The position numbers and the translations under genes were made by a program. From the NCBI GenBank assembly GCA_946482345.1, contig CAMLRJ010000022.1:1-16159 (forward strand): a DNA stretch of 16,159 nt, written 5' to 3'. The notes below the pieces were generated by a model. The model saw only the letters and a program-made list of their open reading frames with translations. It ran no database searches and was not told the DNA's origin. Shown piece by piece: positions 1-6,766 of this stretch. The stretch's first letter is position 1. Each line of letters starts with the position of its first letter. This stretch comes from an uncultured Cellvibrio sp. GTDB lineage: Bacteria > Pseudomonadota > Gammaproteobacteria > Pseudomonadales > Cellvibrionaceae.

Positions 1-797
1 TCCGGGGTGCTGTACTCCAGAGTCAATTTGTTATATTCAAGCGGAAAAAATTCTGGTGAGCGTGTTATCCAATGTAATTGGAATCCATGCTCAGGTCGTT
101 GCTGTAACAAGTCACAGAATATTTCTGCAGCACTTTGTCCACCACCAATCAGCAGTATTTTTTTCTTACGTAAAATATTTTCCCGTTGGTATTTATATTC
201 CCCCGAGTGACAGGCAAGAGATGCCACCGAAGAAAAAGCATCGGGTATTACCGGTGATGTTCCGGTGCCCAGAATAATTTTTTTAGTGCGATATATTGTT
301 CGTGATTTTGATTTTTCATTTTGCACCAATACACGAAATATTTTATGTTCCTGGTCAAAATGGATTTGCTGAACACTGGTAGCAAACGTCAAGTTGGTTA
401 ATTGCTTGACCACCCATTGGCAGTAAGCATTGTATTCTTCACGTAATAGAAACAAATTTTCGCGAATACAAAATGAATACAGATGACCATTTTGTTTGGC
501 GTAGTTGAGAAAACTATAGGCGCTGGTAGGGTCAGCCATAGTCACCAGATCCGCCATAAAGGGTGTTTGCAATCGGGTTCCGGCCAACATCAATCCGGGA
601 TGCCAATTAAATTCTGCTCGCGAATCCACAAATATCCCGTTCAAATCCTTAACGGGCGCCAATAGCGCAGCCAATCCCAAATTGAACGGCCCTATGCCAA
701 TCCCTAAATAGTCCAGAACCCTGGCATCACCTGCCGATTGCAATTGATTGGTTGTTAATTTCGTGACCCGTTTTAACACTGACAAAGGATCAGACAT
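1..797 (-). CDS. Lysine/ornithine (or diamine) N-monooxygenase, siderophore biosynthesis, C-terminus outside window
   Basis: The frame is open from an ATG at 797 to the window edge (265 codons), so only the N-terminal part is present; the family is usually about 430-450 residues. It would be a cytosolic FAD- and NADPH-dependent enzyme that N-hydroxylates a lysine, ornithine or diamine side chain, the first step in making a hydroxamate siderophore. Visible motifs are the FAD-binding GIGIGPFNLG (residues 32-41), a substrate-pocket segment with WHPGLM (65-70) and LQTPFMADLVTM (76-87), the NADPH-binding GGGQSA (218-223) and WITRSPEFFPLEYNKLTLE near the edge. These are typical of the IucD/PvdA/AlcA family. 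AGGTGAG at 807-801 is the ribosome binding site and supports this ATG. Which amine is the substrate cannot be told from this part. A Fur-like operator and promoter lie directly upstream. Confidence 0.9.
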   Translation of the reverse strand, partial: MSDPLSVLKRVTKLTTNQLQSAGDARVLDYLGIGIGPFNLGLAALLAPVKDLNGIFVDSRAEFNWHPGLMLAGTRLQTPFMADLVTMADPTSAYSFLNYAKQNGHLYSFCIRENLFLLREEYNAYCQWVVKQLTNLTFATSVQQIHFDQEHKIFRVLVQNEKSKSRTIYRTKKIILGTGTSPVIPDAFSSVASLACHSGEYKYQRENILRKKKILLIGGGQSAAEIFCDLLQQRPEHGFQLHWITRSPEFFPLEYNKLTLEYSTP

Positions 798-834
798 ATG
801 CTCACCTATAAACACGATATAATTTCAATTATTA

Positions 835-862
835 ATGATAATTATTCGTATTTACAAGCCAA
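835..862 (-). promoter_or_regulatory. Candidate sigma-70 promoter of the siderophore monooxygenase gene
   Basis: On the minus strand TTGGCT (862-857) is followed after 16 nt by TATCAT (840-835), a 5/6 match to the -10 consensus. The start codon at 797 lies about 37 nt beyond the -10. The -10 is embedded in the Fur-like operator, which is the usual arrangement for iron-repressed genes. Assigned by eye from consensus only. Confidence 0.45.
836..850. promoter_or_regulatory. Fur-box-like operator
   Basis: The plus-strand sequence TGATAATTATTCGTA matches the 7-1-7 Fur motif TGATAATNATTATCA at 11 of 14 defined positions, with one half-site perfect. It overlaps the candidate -10 of a hydroxamate-siderophore gene, a biosynthetic class that Fur commonly represses in gammaproteobacteria. 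The match is visible in the sequence; iron control is inferred. Confidence 0.6.
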
Positions 863-942
863 TTAAGGCGACAATTTTCTTTCTGCCAGCCAATGCACGT
901 GAAATCAGGGGAAGTAAAAATGGAAAAATAGAAGAAAGTGAC

Positions 943-966
943 TAGCCAGCCGTGAATGGCTGGCTA
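943..966 (-). terminator. Hairpin, probable terminator of the ThuA/GSDH/cytochrome c gene
   Basis: A perfect 9-bp inverted repeat, TAGCCAGCC and GGCTGGCTA with a 6-nt loop, lies 13 nt past the stop codon of the minus-strand gene ending at 980. The tract after the hairpin on the minus strand (GTCACTTTCTTCTATTTTTC) is only moderately U-rich, so this is a weaker intrinsic terminator than the stem suggests. Confidence 0.5.
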
Positions 967-979
967 AAAAAACAACGGA

Positions 980-3496
980 TTAGTTTTTTTCCGCCAGGGA
1001 CATGATATAGGCAGCCAATGCCTGTCGATCTGTTTCACTCAAACCTGCAAAAGATGGCATGGCCTGAGCCCCCCAAACACCACTGCCGCCCTTCTCAATT
1101 TTCTGCACCAGATAATGCACAGCATCCGGATTTTGCTGATATTTTTTGGCTACTTTTTTAAATGCGGGACCGATTCTGTCTTCATCCAGATTATGACAAG
1201 CCAAACAATTATTAGCATCTACCAATGTTTTTCCCAACGCGACTGGATCAAGTTGTTGATGACCTTGTGCTGCAGGTTTTGTCGGGGTTTGAATATTGCT
1301 CACTGCCTGTTCTTTTTCAGCAAATTCAATTTTTGAAAAACGCGCGTCAGGATTATGTGTAAACCATGACATACCATATTCAAGTAAATACAAATTGCCA
1401 TCCGGCCCGAATTTGGCATCAATGGGTAATGCATATTGAATGTGCGGCGCGAAAGAATCGATTTTATAAATGCGTCCGTTTTGATTATTAAAATCAACCA
1501 CTTTTACCCAGGCACGCATAAAATCCAGAATAAATAATTGTCCATCGTAATATTCAGGGTAAGCTCCGGATATTTTTTGGTATTTTTGATAATCATAAAT
1601 ATCGGCTACCAATGCAGAGCGGCCACCGGTTCCAAATTCAGGAAATACATCGGATACCGAATAGGGATAGGCAATAAATGCAGATTGTGCTGCTGGTAAA
1701 TCGACTATCCCGGTATTGCGAGGTGAATTATTTTTTGGCGATTGCGGATCGACCAGAGACAGAGGTTCCTGTTTGATGTAATCAAATATTCGATAAGGTT
1801 TGTTTTGACCAATAACCAAAGGCCAACCAAAATTTCCTGCTTGTTGAACACGATTAATTTCATCGTAACCGCGAGTACCTTTTCGATCCGAATCCTCACC
1901 GGCATCAGGGCCTATATCGGAAAACCAGAGTTGTTTGTATTTGGAATCCCAGGAAATTGAATAGGGATTGCGTGCACCCATAACATAAATTTCCGGGCGC
2001 CCCTGTTTTGCATCCACAAATAAATTGCCTTCCGGAATTTTATAACTGCCATCATCTTGCGGAATAATACGCAACACTTTGCCTCGCAAATCCTGTGAAT
2101 TGGCAGAACTGCGCAAAGCATCATTTTTTTGCATATCAGGGCGGAAATCCATAGGCGAATAACCATCCTGATCATGTGGATTGGTATTGTCACCTGTGGA
2201 ATAAAATAAAATTCGATTATCAGCGAAGGCCAAATCACCGCCGGTATGACAACAATTATTATCGATAGGATGCTGCAACATTATCTTTTCAGTGTTTAAC
2301 TGAAGCTGATTATCGGTAAACTCAAATCGTGAAAGCCGCTGATAAATTTGGCCTTTCTCATCCTGTTTTGAATAAACCAGATAAACAAATGGCTTGGCAG
2401 GAAATTCAGGGTCAACCGCAACACCCACCAATCCAATTTCCAAAATACTGATAAAAGTTAAATCCAACTTGCCAGCCGATTGTGATTTTCCTGATTTTTT
2501 TTCAACCAACAGCAATTCACCCGGACGCAATGCAATCAGTGCATCGCCGTTTGGAAAAAAATCAAATTTGACTGGTTCATTTAATTTTTCAACATAGGTT
2601 TTTTTTACAAATCGTAATTGCTGCGGTTTTACTTGAGCATAATCAAGAGCCGGGCTTTGTTGTTCGCGGTAATTTTTAGCGACGACATATTTCAATCCAT
2701 TAATTAACAACTGCTGGAAAACCGGATTCTGAAAAGTTTCTTTGCTATGCCCTAATCCTGTATAAAACGCACGCCCGCCATCGTATTCATGCACCCAGGT
2801 AATGGGATGATGTTCGCCGTGTTCACCTCCCTGATAAGTTTTTTCATCGACTTCTATCAAATGGGTCAAACCTTCATAGATATCGCGATAGTTGTACCAT
2901 TCGTCCGCCAATGAAAATTCATGCGGAATATTGTGCAATACGGGATGATCCGGAAGCAGACTGACCAGTTTGGCATTTTGTACGTTAGAGGGCTGATTCG
3001 GATGATTTTTGAATACAGCGCCGACCAAATTGCGATACCAAAACCAATCACCTTCCCATTCGGTGTCAGCTGCAGAATGAATGCCTGCGAATCCTCCACC
3101 TGCTTGAATATAACGTTCCATCGCCGCTTCCTGATTGCTATCCAGCACATCCAATGAAGTATTCAGAAAAACAATCGCATTAAATTGTTTTAAATCCGTG
3201 TCGTTAAAAATGGAGGCGTCTTCAGTCGCAACCACAGAAAATTTTTCTGCGACGGCTAACTTTTCAAAAGTCGCTATGCCCTCAGGAATAGAATCATGAC
3301 GCCAACCGCTGGTTTTACTGAATACCAATATTTTGGCTGTCGCCAAAGAATCTATCTGCCCGGGAATAGCCGATGCGGATACAGGTTTTGTCGATTCCGG
3401 TGTTGATGAATCACAACCTGAAACAACAACGAAAAGAAGAAAAAAAGAGAGGTAACGAAAGATACAAGCAAAGCAGCGAGAAAAGTGTGAACTCAT
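980..3496 (-). CDS. Lipoprotein fusion: ThuA-like domain, GSDH-type beta-propeller dehydrogenase domain, cytochrome c domain
   Basis: An 838-residue envelope protein. A short signal peptide ends in the lipobox VVSGC (Cys28). Residues about 55-272 form a ThuA-like fold (ILVFSKTSGWRHDSI, GGGFAGIHSAADTEW, ITWVHEYDGGRAFYTGLGH). Residues about 300-725 resemble the PQQ-type glucose/sorbosone dehydrogenase propeller (EIGLVGVAVDPEF, HTGGDLAF with candidate catalytic His417, LRGKVLRI, GARNPYSISWD, NFGWP). Residues about 752-836 are a class I cytochrome c with heme motif CLACH (764-768) and probable axial Met813 in AMPSF. The layout suggests that a carbohydrate or polyol is oxidised in the periplasm and electrons pass to the attached heme; substrate and PQQ use are unproven. 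CGGAGA lies 4 nt before the ATG. The gene has its own 107-nt upstream region with a long inverted repeat. Confidence 0.85.
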   Translation of the reverse strand: MSSHFSRCFACIFRYLSFFLLFVVVSGCDSSTPESTKPVSASAIPGQIDSLATAKILVFSKTSGWRHDSIPEGIATFEKLAVAEKFSVVATEDASIFNDTDLKQFNAIVFLNTSLDVLDSNQEAAMERYIQAGGGFAGIHSAADTEWEGDWFWYRNLVGAVFKNHPNQPSNVQNAKLVSLLPDHPVLHNIPHEFSLADEWYNYRDIYEGLTHLIEVDEKTYQGGEHGEHHPITWVHEYDGGRAFYTGLGHSKETFQNPVFQQLLINGLKYVVAKNYREQQSPALDYAQVKPQQLRFVKKTYVEKLNEPVKFDFFPNGDALIALRPGELLLVEKKSGKSQSAGKLDLTFISILEIGLVGVAVDPEFPAKPFVYLVYSKQDEKGQIYQRLSRFEFTDNQLQLNTEKIMLQHPIDNNCCHTGGDLAFADNRILFYSTGDNTNPHDQDGYSPMDFRPDMQKNDALRSSANSQDLRGKVLRIIPQDDGSYKIPEGNLFVDAKQGRPEIYVMGARNPYSISWDSKYKQLWFSDIGPDAGEDSDRKGTRGYDEINRVQQAGNFGWPLVIGQNKPYRIFDYIKQEPLSLVDPQSPKNNSPRNTGIVDLPAAQSAFIAYPYSVSDVFPEFGTGGRSALVADIYDYQKYQKISGAYPEYYDGQLFILDFMRAWVKVVDFNNQNGRIYKIDSFAPHIQYALPIDAKFGPDGNLYLLEYGMSWFTHNPDARFSKIEFAEKEQAVSNIQTPTKPAAQGHQQLDPVALGKTLVDANNCLACHNLDEDRIGPAFKKVAKKYQQNPDAVHYLVQKIEKGGSGVWGAQAMPSFAGLSETDRQALAAYIMSLAEKN

Positions 3497-3508
3497 GAAA
3501 TCTCCGTA

Positions 3509-3569
3509 TGCAAAATGATCTCTGATATTAATAATGATAGAAAACTTTTAGTGTAGAGATCAGTTTGCA
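3509..3569. repeat. 15-bp imperfect inverted repeat upstream of the ThuA/GSDH gene
   Basis: Arms TGCAAAATGATCTCT (3509-3523) and AGAGATCAGTTTGCA (3555-3569) are complementary at 14 of 15 positions, separated by a 31-nt AT-rich loop. The structure sits between the sensor gene's stop and the ThuA/GSDH gene. Its proximal arm ends just upstream of that gene's ribosome binding site (minus-strand CGGAGA at 3506-3501). It could be a regulator's paired operator or a hairpin in the 5' leader. The loop also holds ATAATGATA (3531-3539), a Fur-like half-site, but the other half is absent. Confidence 0.6.
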
Positions 3570-3603
3570 CAAGTGCTTATGGATTTACAGAAACAAACAG
3601 AGC

Positions 3604-5775
3604 TTAACTGATCCAGCGTCGAATCTTGGCTTCTATGTCTTCGAATCTGACAGGTTTGGATAAAATATCGTCCATACCGGAATTAATACAATCCACTTCA
3701 TCAGGATTTGAGTGATGACTGGTCACCGCAATAATCGGTATATGACCCGTCAATATTTCCCGCTCGCGCTCGCGAATTTTTTCTGTCGCCAACAGACTTT
3801 CCTGCTCACGCATATCGTAATCCATAAATAACAGATCAAATCTTTCAGACTCCAGAATCTGTGCAGCTTCCAAACCTGCCGGCACAATATGAACCTGACA
3901 ACCCAGTTTTTTAAGCATGGCGCTCATCACCATTTGCTCTACGCGATTGTCCTGTACCAGTAACACTTTTGGCATCACAGCATTACCCAAAGAGTCTTGT
4001 CCTTCTGATGGTGCACTGATCGAATCAGCTCCCGGATGAATTAATTTTTGCAATACCAGATCATACAAACGGCGACGCATTATGGGTTTTTCAATAACCG
4101 TAATTTGTGGATAGAGTCGCAAGTGTGATCGCATCTCGGCAGTGTCGGATTGCAGACTACTCATCGCGATAATTTGCGGCAATTGGCTAAAACGTCCGGC
4201 AATATCGCGGGAAATCGCCAGTCCATTCAAATTAATAAGACGGGTGTATATCAACACCAGATCAACAGCATGATTTTTTTGTAATTCCTGTAGTTTTTTT
4301 AACGCAGCCTCTCCACCCGACACCATCCACACATTCATACCCCAGGCCATCATTTCATCGGCAAGTGCATTGCCGTTTGCATCAGGGGAATCAATTAACA
4401 ACAATCCTTTGTTTGCCAATTTGTGTTCAGATCCGAGCCGCGTTTCTTCATGCGAAATAACCTGCAACTCGACATTGACATAAATACGATGCGCTCTATT
4501 TTTGCCTTCCCTTATATGCAAGCTGCCACCCATACACTCAGCCAAACCTTTGCATATTGAAAGACCAATTCCCTGCATATGTGTTTCAGCTCCGTCTTCC
4601 GTCAATGAAGTTCCGGTTATGTTATTGCTGATCACAATTTGCAAATCACCCAAATCATCCTGTTCCTGTTGAAATTTTGCTTCAATAAAAATTTGCTCGA
4701 TGTTGGGCGCCTTCAATGCATAGTTCATCAAGGTACTTAAAATTTGATTTAATCTTGATACATCGCCTCTGGTTCTGGCTGGCATATGTGGATCAAACAT
4801 ATAAAACAATTCAACACCTTGCTGATGCGCATCAAGTGAAAAATCCTGAACAAACTTTTCAAGCACGCGACGCAAATCAAATTCGACTTGATCCAGCAAT
4901 AAGGATCGGGTGGTAATTTTTGAAAAATCGACAACGTTGTTCACCAAATCAATTTGTCTGCCTGCTGCTTTGGTTGCCATGGTCAACAATTCACTATGAT
5001 GCTCGGACAATTGTGATTCATCCATCAGCGACAGGGGCTTTAATACATCGCTTATCGAAGAACGAAATTCCTGACCCAGATTCACCAGAAATTCATTTTT
5101 CAGTTCCATTTGCGCCAAAGAGGACGCATGTTCTTTTTCCAAACCTTGTGCACGTTCACGCAACGCCAGGTTCGCTTCCAATCTTTCCCAATAGGTATTA
5201 CAGGTCACTTTGCCTTGATGGGTTAACATGTAAAAAAACATCAGCATGATGCAGCCGTAAAGCACACCATCCAGATGCCCTAATAAAAACGCCGTGATCG
5301 CTGCAGGAATTTGACCTATGGCAAGATACAAAAATAAAAAATGACGGTAAGGAGCAAATACGTTGGCAACGGAAGAATAAAAAACAACAGAATATAACCA
5401 CATCACCAGCGTTTCATTTTCCATCCCCAGATGCCAGGTTAATGTGACCAGAATGACACTCCACCAGGCAGCACCTATGCAGGACGCAAAAAAATACAGA
5501 TTGCGCCATCTCGCCGGTGCGCGAGCATAAAGAGTATCGAATCGAAATAAGAAATAGGCGCGCCATAATGTGACGACTAACAAACCCGTGACCAGAACAA
5601 TTGCTGTGTTGTGTTCTTTTTCTTCAAAATTTCCAAAAGCGAGACATAGAATAAAAACAATAAAATTAAGAATTAATCCACGCCGACTGTATTTGGCAAC
5701 ACGCGCGTCGGTTTCGCGCATAATGGCGCGATCTTTTTGCACTTTACTCTGGGGAATAAAAAATTGAAGCATCAT
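3604..5775 (-). CDS. Membrane hybrid histidine-kinase-like protein with degenerate kinase core and two receiver domains
   Basis: A 723-residue inner-membrane protein. Residues about 33-188 hold roughly six hydrophobic segments with no sensor domain I recognise, then a coiled linker (about 195-225). A HisKA-like helix pair (224-290) reads FLVNLGQEFRSS where kinases have SHEIRTP, so Gln235 replaces the phospho-acceptor His. The HATPase region (about 295-437) keeps the N-box Asn351 and GIGLSICKGLAECMGGSL, but the Asp-containing DxGxG box is not recognisable. Receiver 1 (455-578) has Tyr510 at the phospho-Asp position, although Lys563 remains. Receiver 2 (603-722) keeps Asp609, phospho-Asp652, Thr685 and Lys707. 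It is probably a pseudokinase scaffold whose last receiver is phosphorylated by another kinase. There are two consecutive ATGs; the first is used, with only a weak GGAT upstream. It follows the DUF2788-like gene by 3 nt and is surely co-transcribed with it. Confidence 0.85.
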   Translation of the reverse strand: MMLQFFIPQSKVQKDRAIMRETDARVAKYSRRGLILNFIVFILCLAFGNFEEKEHNTAIVLVTGLLVVTLWRAYFLFRFDTLYARAPARWRNLYFFASCIGAAWWSVILVTLTWHLGMENETLVMWLYSVVFYSSVANVFAPYRHFLFLYLAIGQIPAAITAFLLGHLDGVLYGCIMLMFFYMLTHQGKVTCNTYWERLEANLALRERAQGLEKEHASSLAQMELKNEFLVNLGQEFRSSISDVLKPLSLMDESQLSEHHSELLTMATKAAGRQIDLVNNVVDFSKITTRSLLLDQVEFDLRRVLEKFVQDFSLDAHQQGVELFYMFDPHMPARTRGDVSRLNQILSTLMNYALKAPNIEQIFIEAKFQQEQDDLGDLQIVISNNITGTSLTEDGAETHMQGIGLSICKGLAECMGGSLHIREGKNRAHRIYVNVELQVISHEETRLGSEHKLANKGLLLIDSPDANGNALADEMMAWGMNVWMVSGGEAALKKLQELQKNHAVDLVLIYTRLINLNGLAISRDIAGRFSQLPQIIAMSSLQSDTAEMRSHLRLYPQITVIEKPIMRRRLYDLVLQKLIHPGADSISAPSEGQDSLGNAVMPKVLLVQDNRVEQMVMSAMLKKLGCQVHIVPAGLEAAQILESERFDLLFMDYDMREQESLLATEKIREREREILTGHIPIIAVTSHHSNPDEVDCINSGMDDILSKPVRFEDIEAKIRRWIS

Positions 5776-5778
5776 TAT

Positions 5779-5976
5779 TTATCCAAGCATGTGTACTGCA
5801 ATTTCTTTAATAACAAAGACCATTACTGCCAGGCCCAACACACCATAAAGAACAAAAGTTCCAAACTTTCCTGCTTTGGATTTTTTTGCCAGGTCGCCAA
5901 TGATAAAAAACATAAAAATAATCAAACCACCGACACAGAGGTAAGTTGCCAGTGTCTCAAATAAGGTTATTGACAT
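5779..5976 (-). CDS. Small two-helix membrane protein, DUF2788-like
   Basis: A 65-residue protein starting MSITLFETLATYL. The ATG at 5976 is preceded by GGAGACA with good spacing, so it is preferred over an in-frame TTG at 5994. It has two hydrophobic helices (about residues 9-24 and 42-60) joined by the basic stretch DLAKKSKAGKFGTFVLYGVL. The length, the FET start and the SKAGKFGTF loop match what I recall of the uncharacterised DUF2788 family of gammaproteobacteria. Function is unknown. It lies 3 nt before the degenerate hybrid kinase gene, suggesting translational coupling and perhaps a shared membrane complex. It is divergent from the lipoprotein gene at 6063, sharing an 86-nt intergenic region in which I could not place a convincing promoter. 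Confidence 0.75.
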   Translation of the reverse strand: MSITLFETLATYLCVGGLIIFMFFIIGDLAKKSKAGKFGTFVLYGVLGLAVMVFVIKEIAVHMLG

Positions 5977-6062
5977 AAGTTGTCTCCGGTTCAAGGGAAC
6001 GAATTATGCTATTTTCCCAGCCGATATGCGAGAATAAAGCAGGTAATTTTTTGGAGACACCT

Positions 6063-6695
6063 ATGCGCTTTACCAAATTTCTGGTCATATCCCTAATCTG
6101 CATCAGCCTGACTGCTTGTGTTTCATCCTTGTTGATCGGCAATAAAGCTCAAAGCAAATTAATGTGGGCCTTGCTTAAACCTCTGGTTGGCTTTGATCCA
6201 AATGAAGTGAACCTGTTTGAAACCCCAATGATCAAAAATCGTATGACAAAATTATTGGGTAGCAAGTACGAACCCACTATGAAATTGCTCCGAACTGCGC
6301 AAGAAATCCAACAGGAAGGCGCACTTTTTTATGTCACTTCACGTTATGCACCATCACAATTTCAGGAAATTACCGACAAGGCGGCTATGGTATGGAATGC
6401 TGACACTAACCAGATGGCCATGATGTTAATTACCGATGGCAATCCGGAAATCATTTCCGAGCAAGTCGATAAAGCCAAACAAAGTATCACGCCTGTGTTA
6501 CCCAAAGAATTACAAACGGCTTATGACAAGGCGGTGGAGAAAAAAAAGGAATTGGATAATGTGAAAGACCAAATAGAAAACCTGCAAAATCTTGAACAAT
6601 TGCCTGAAAAAACCCTGGAGCAACTCAAGTCGTCCGGCACTGAACAAGTCCAGCAAAAAATTGATAACGAGATAGAGGCTGTTGCCACACCCTGA
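6063..6695 (+). CDS. Lipoprotein with C-terminal coiled coil, unknown function
   Basis: A 210-residue protein. An open frame extends upstream to 6006, but the ATG at 6063 is chosen because GGAGACA precedes it and the N-terminus then reads as a lipoprotein signal, MRFTKFLVISLICISLTAC, with lipobox LTAC and acylated Cys19. The mature part has no recognised domain. Its middle (about residues 50-135) contains FDPNEVNLFETPMIKNRM and ALFYVTSRYAPSQFQEITDK. Residues about 137-205 are rich in E, K, Q and D with heptad-like leucines (ELDNVKDQIENLQNLEQLPE), predicting a periplasmic coiled coil. I do not recognise the family. The DoxX gene follows 71 nt downstream across a sequence containing an ECF-type promoter and an inverted repeat, so read-through into that operon is possible. 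Confidence 0.8.
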   Translation: MRFTKFLVISLICISLTACVSSLLIGNKAQSKLMWALLKPLVGFDPNEVNLFETPMIKNRMTKLLGSKYEPTMKLLRTAQEIQQEGALFYVTSRYAPSQFQEITDKAAMVWNADTNQMAMMLITDGNPEIISEQVDKAKQSITPVLPKELQTAYDKAVEKKKELDNVKDQIENLQNLEQLPEKTLEQLKSSGTEQVQQKIDNEIEAVATP

Positions 6696-6702
6696 AAAAT
6701 TT

Positions 6703-6730
6703 TGTAACAACTCCGTTATTCGATCGTCTA
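6703..6730 (+). promoter_or_regulatory. ECF-sigma-type promoter of the DoxX/sigma/anti-sigma/kinase operon
   Basis: TGTAAC (6703-6708) and CGTCTA (6725-6730) are separated by exactly 16 nt. An AAC-containing -35 and a CGTC-type -10 are hallmarks of many ECF sigma promoters. The site lies 36 nt before the ATG of a gene followed directly by an ECF sigma factor, so positive autoregulation is the natural reading. The motif is directly visible; the sigma that uses it is inferred. Confidence 0.65.
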
Positions 6731-6761
6731 TCAGACCGAAAACACGCGTTGAATAACGGAG
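6711..6761. repeat. Inverted repeat overlapping the ECF promoter and the DoxX ribosome binding site
   Basis: CTCCGTTATTC (6711-6721) and GAATAACGGAG (6751-6761) are perfect complements. G-U pairs extend the stem to about 14 pairs (6711-6724 with 6748-6761), and the loop contains a small nested hairpin, GTCT-ATC-AGAC (6726-6736). The right arm ends in CGGAG, the ribosome binding site of the DoxX gene (ATG at 6767). The left arm lies in the spacer of the ECF promoter, so a transcript started there would lack it. Only read-through RNA from the lipoprotein gene could fold the hairpin. It could also be a DNA operator or, less likely since no U-tract follows, a terminator. Confidence 0.6.
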
Positions 6762-6766
6762 CAAGC

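Noticed and set aside
1742..1960. Plus-strand open frame opposite the ThuA/GSDH gene, and similar frames opposite other genes.
   Set aside because: These lie wholly inside well-supported genes, have no ribosome binding site and no recognisable protein features.
3530..3542. ATAATGATA as a Fur box upstream of the ThuA/GSDH gene.
   Set aside because: Only one half-site matches and the other half has almost no agreement; AT-rich sequence makes this easy to find by chance.
5981..6059. TGTCTCC and GGAGACA as an inverted repeat between the divergent DUF2788-like and lipoprotein genes.
   Set aside because: The two arms are simply identical ribosome binding sites (GGAGACA) of the two divergent genes, 65 nt apart.
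6006..6062. N-terminal extension of the coiled-coil lipoprotein from an ATG at 6006.
   Set aside because: It would bury the lipoprotein signal inside the protein, and a clear GGAGACA ribosome binding site precedes the ATG at 6063.
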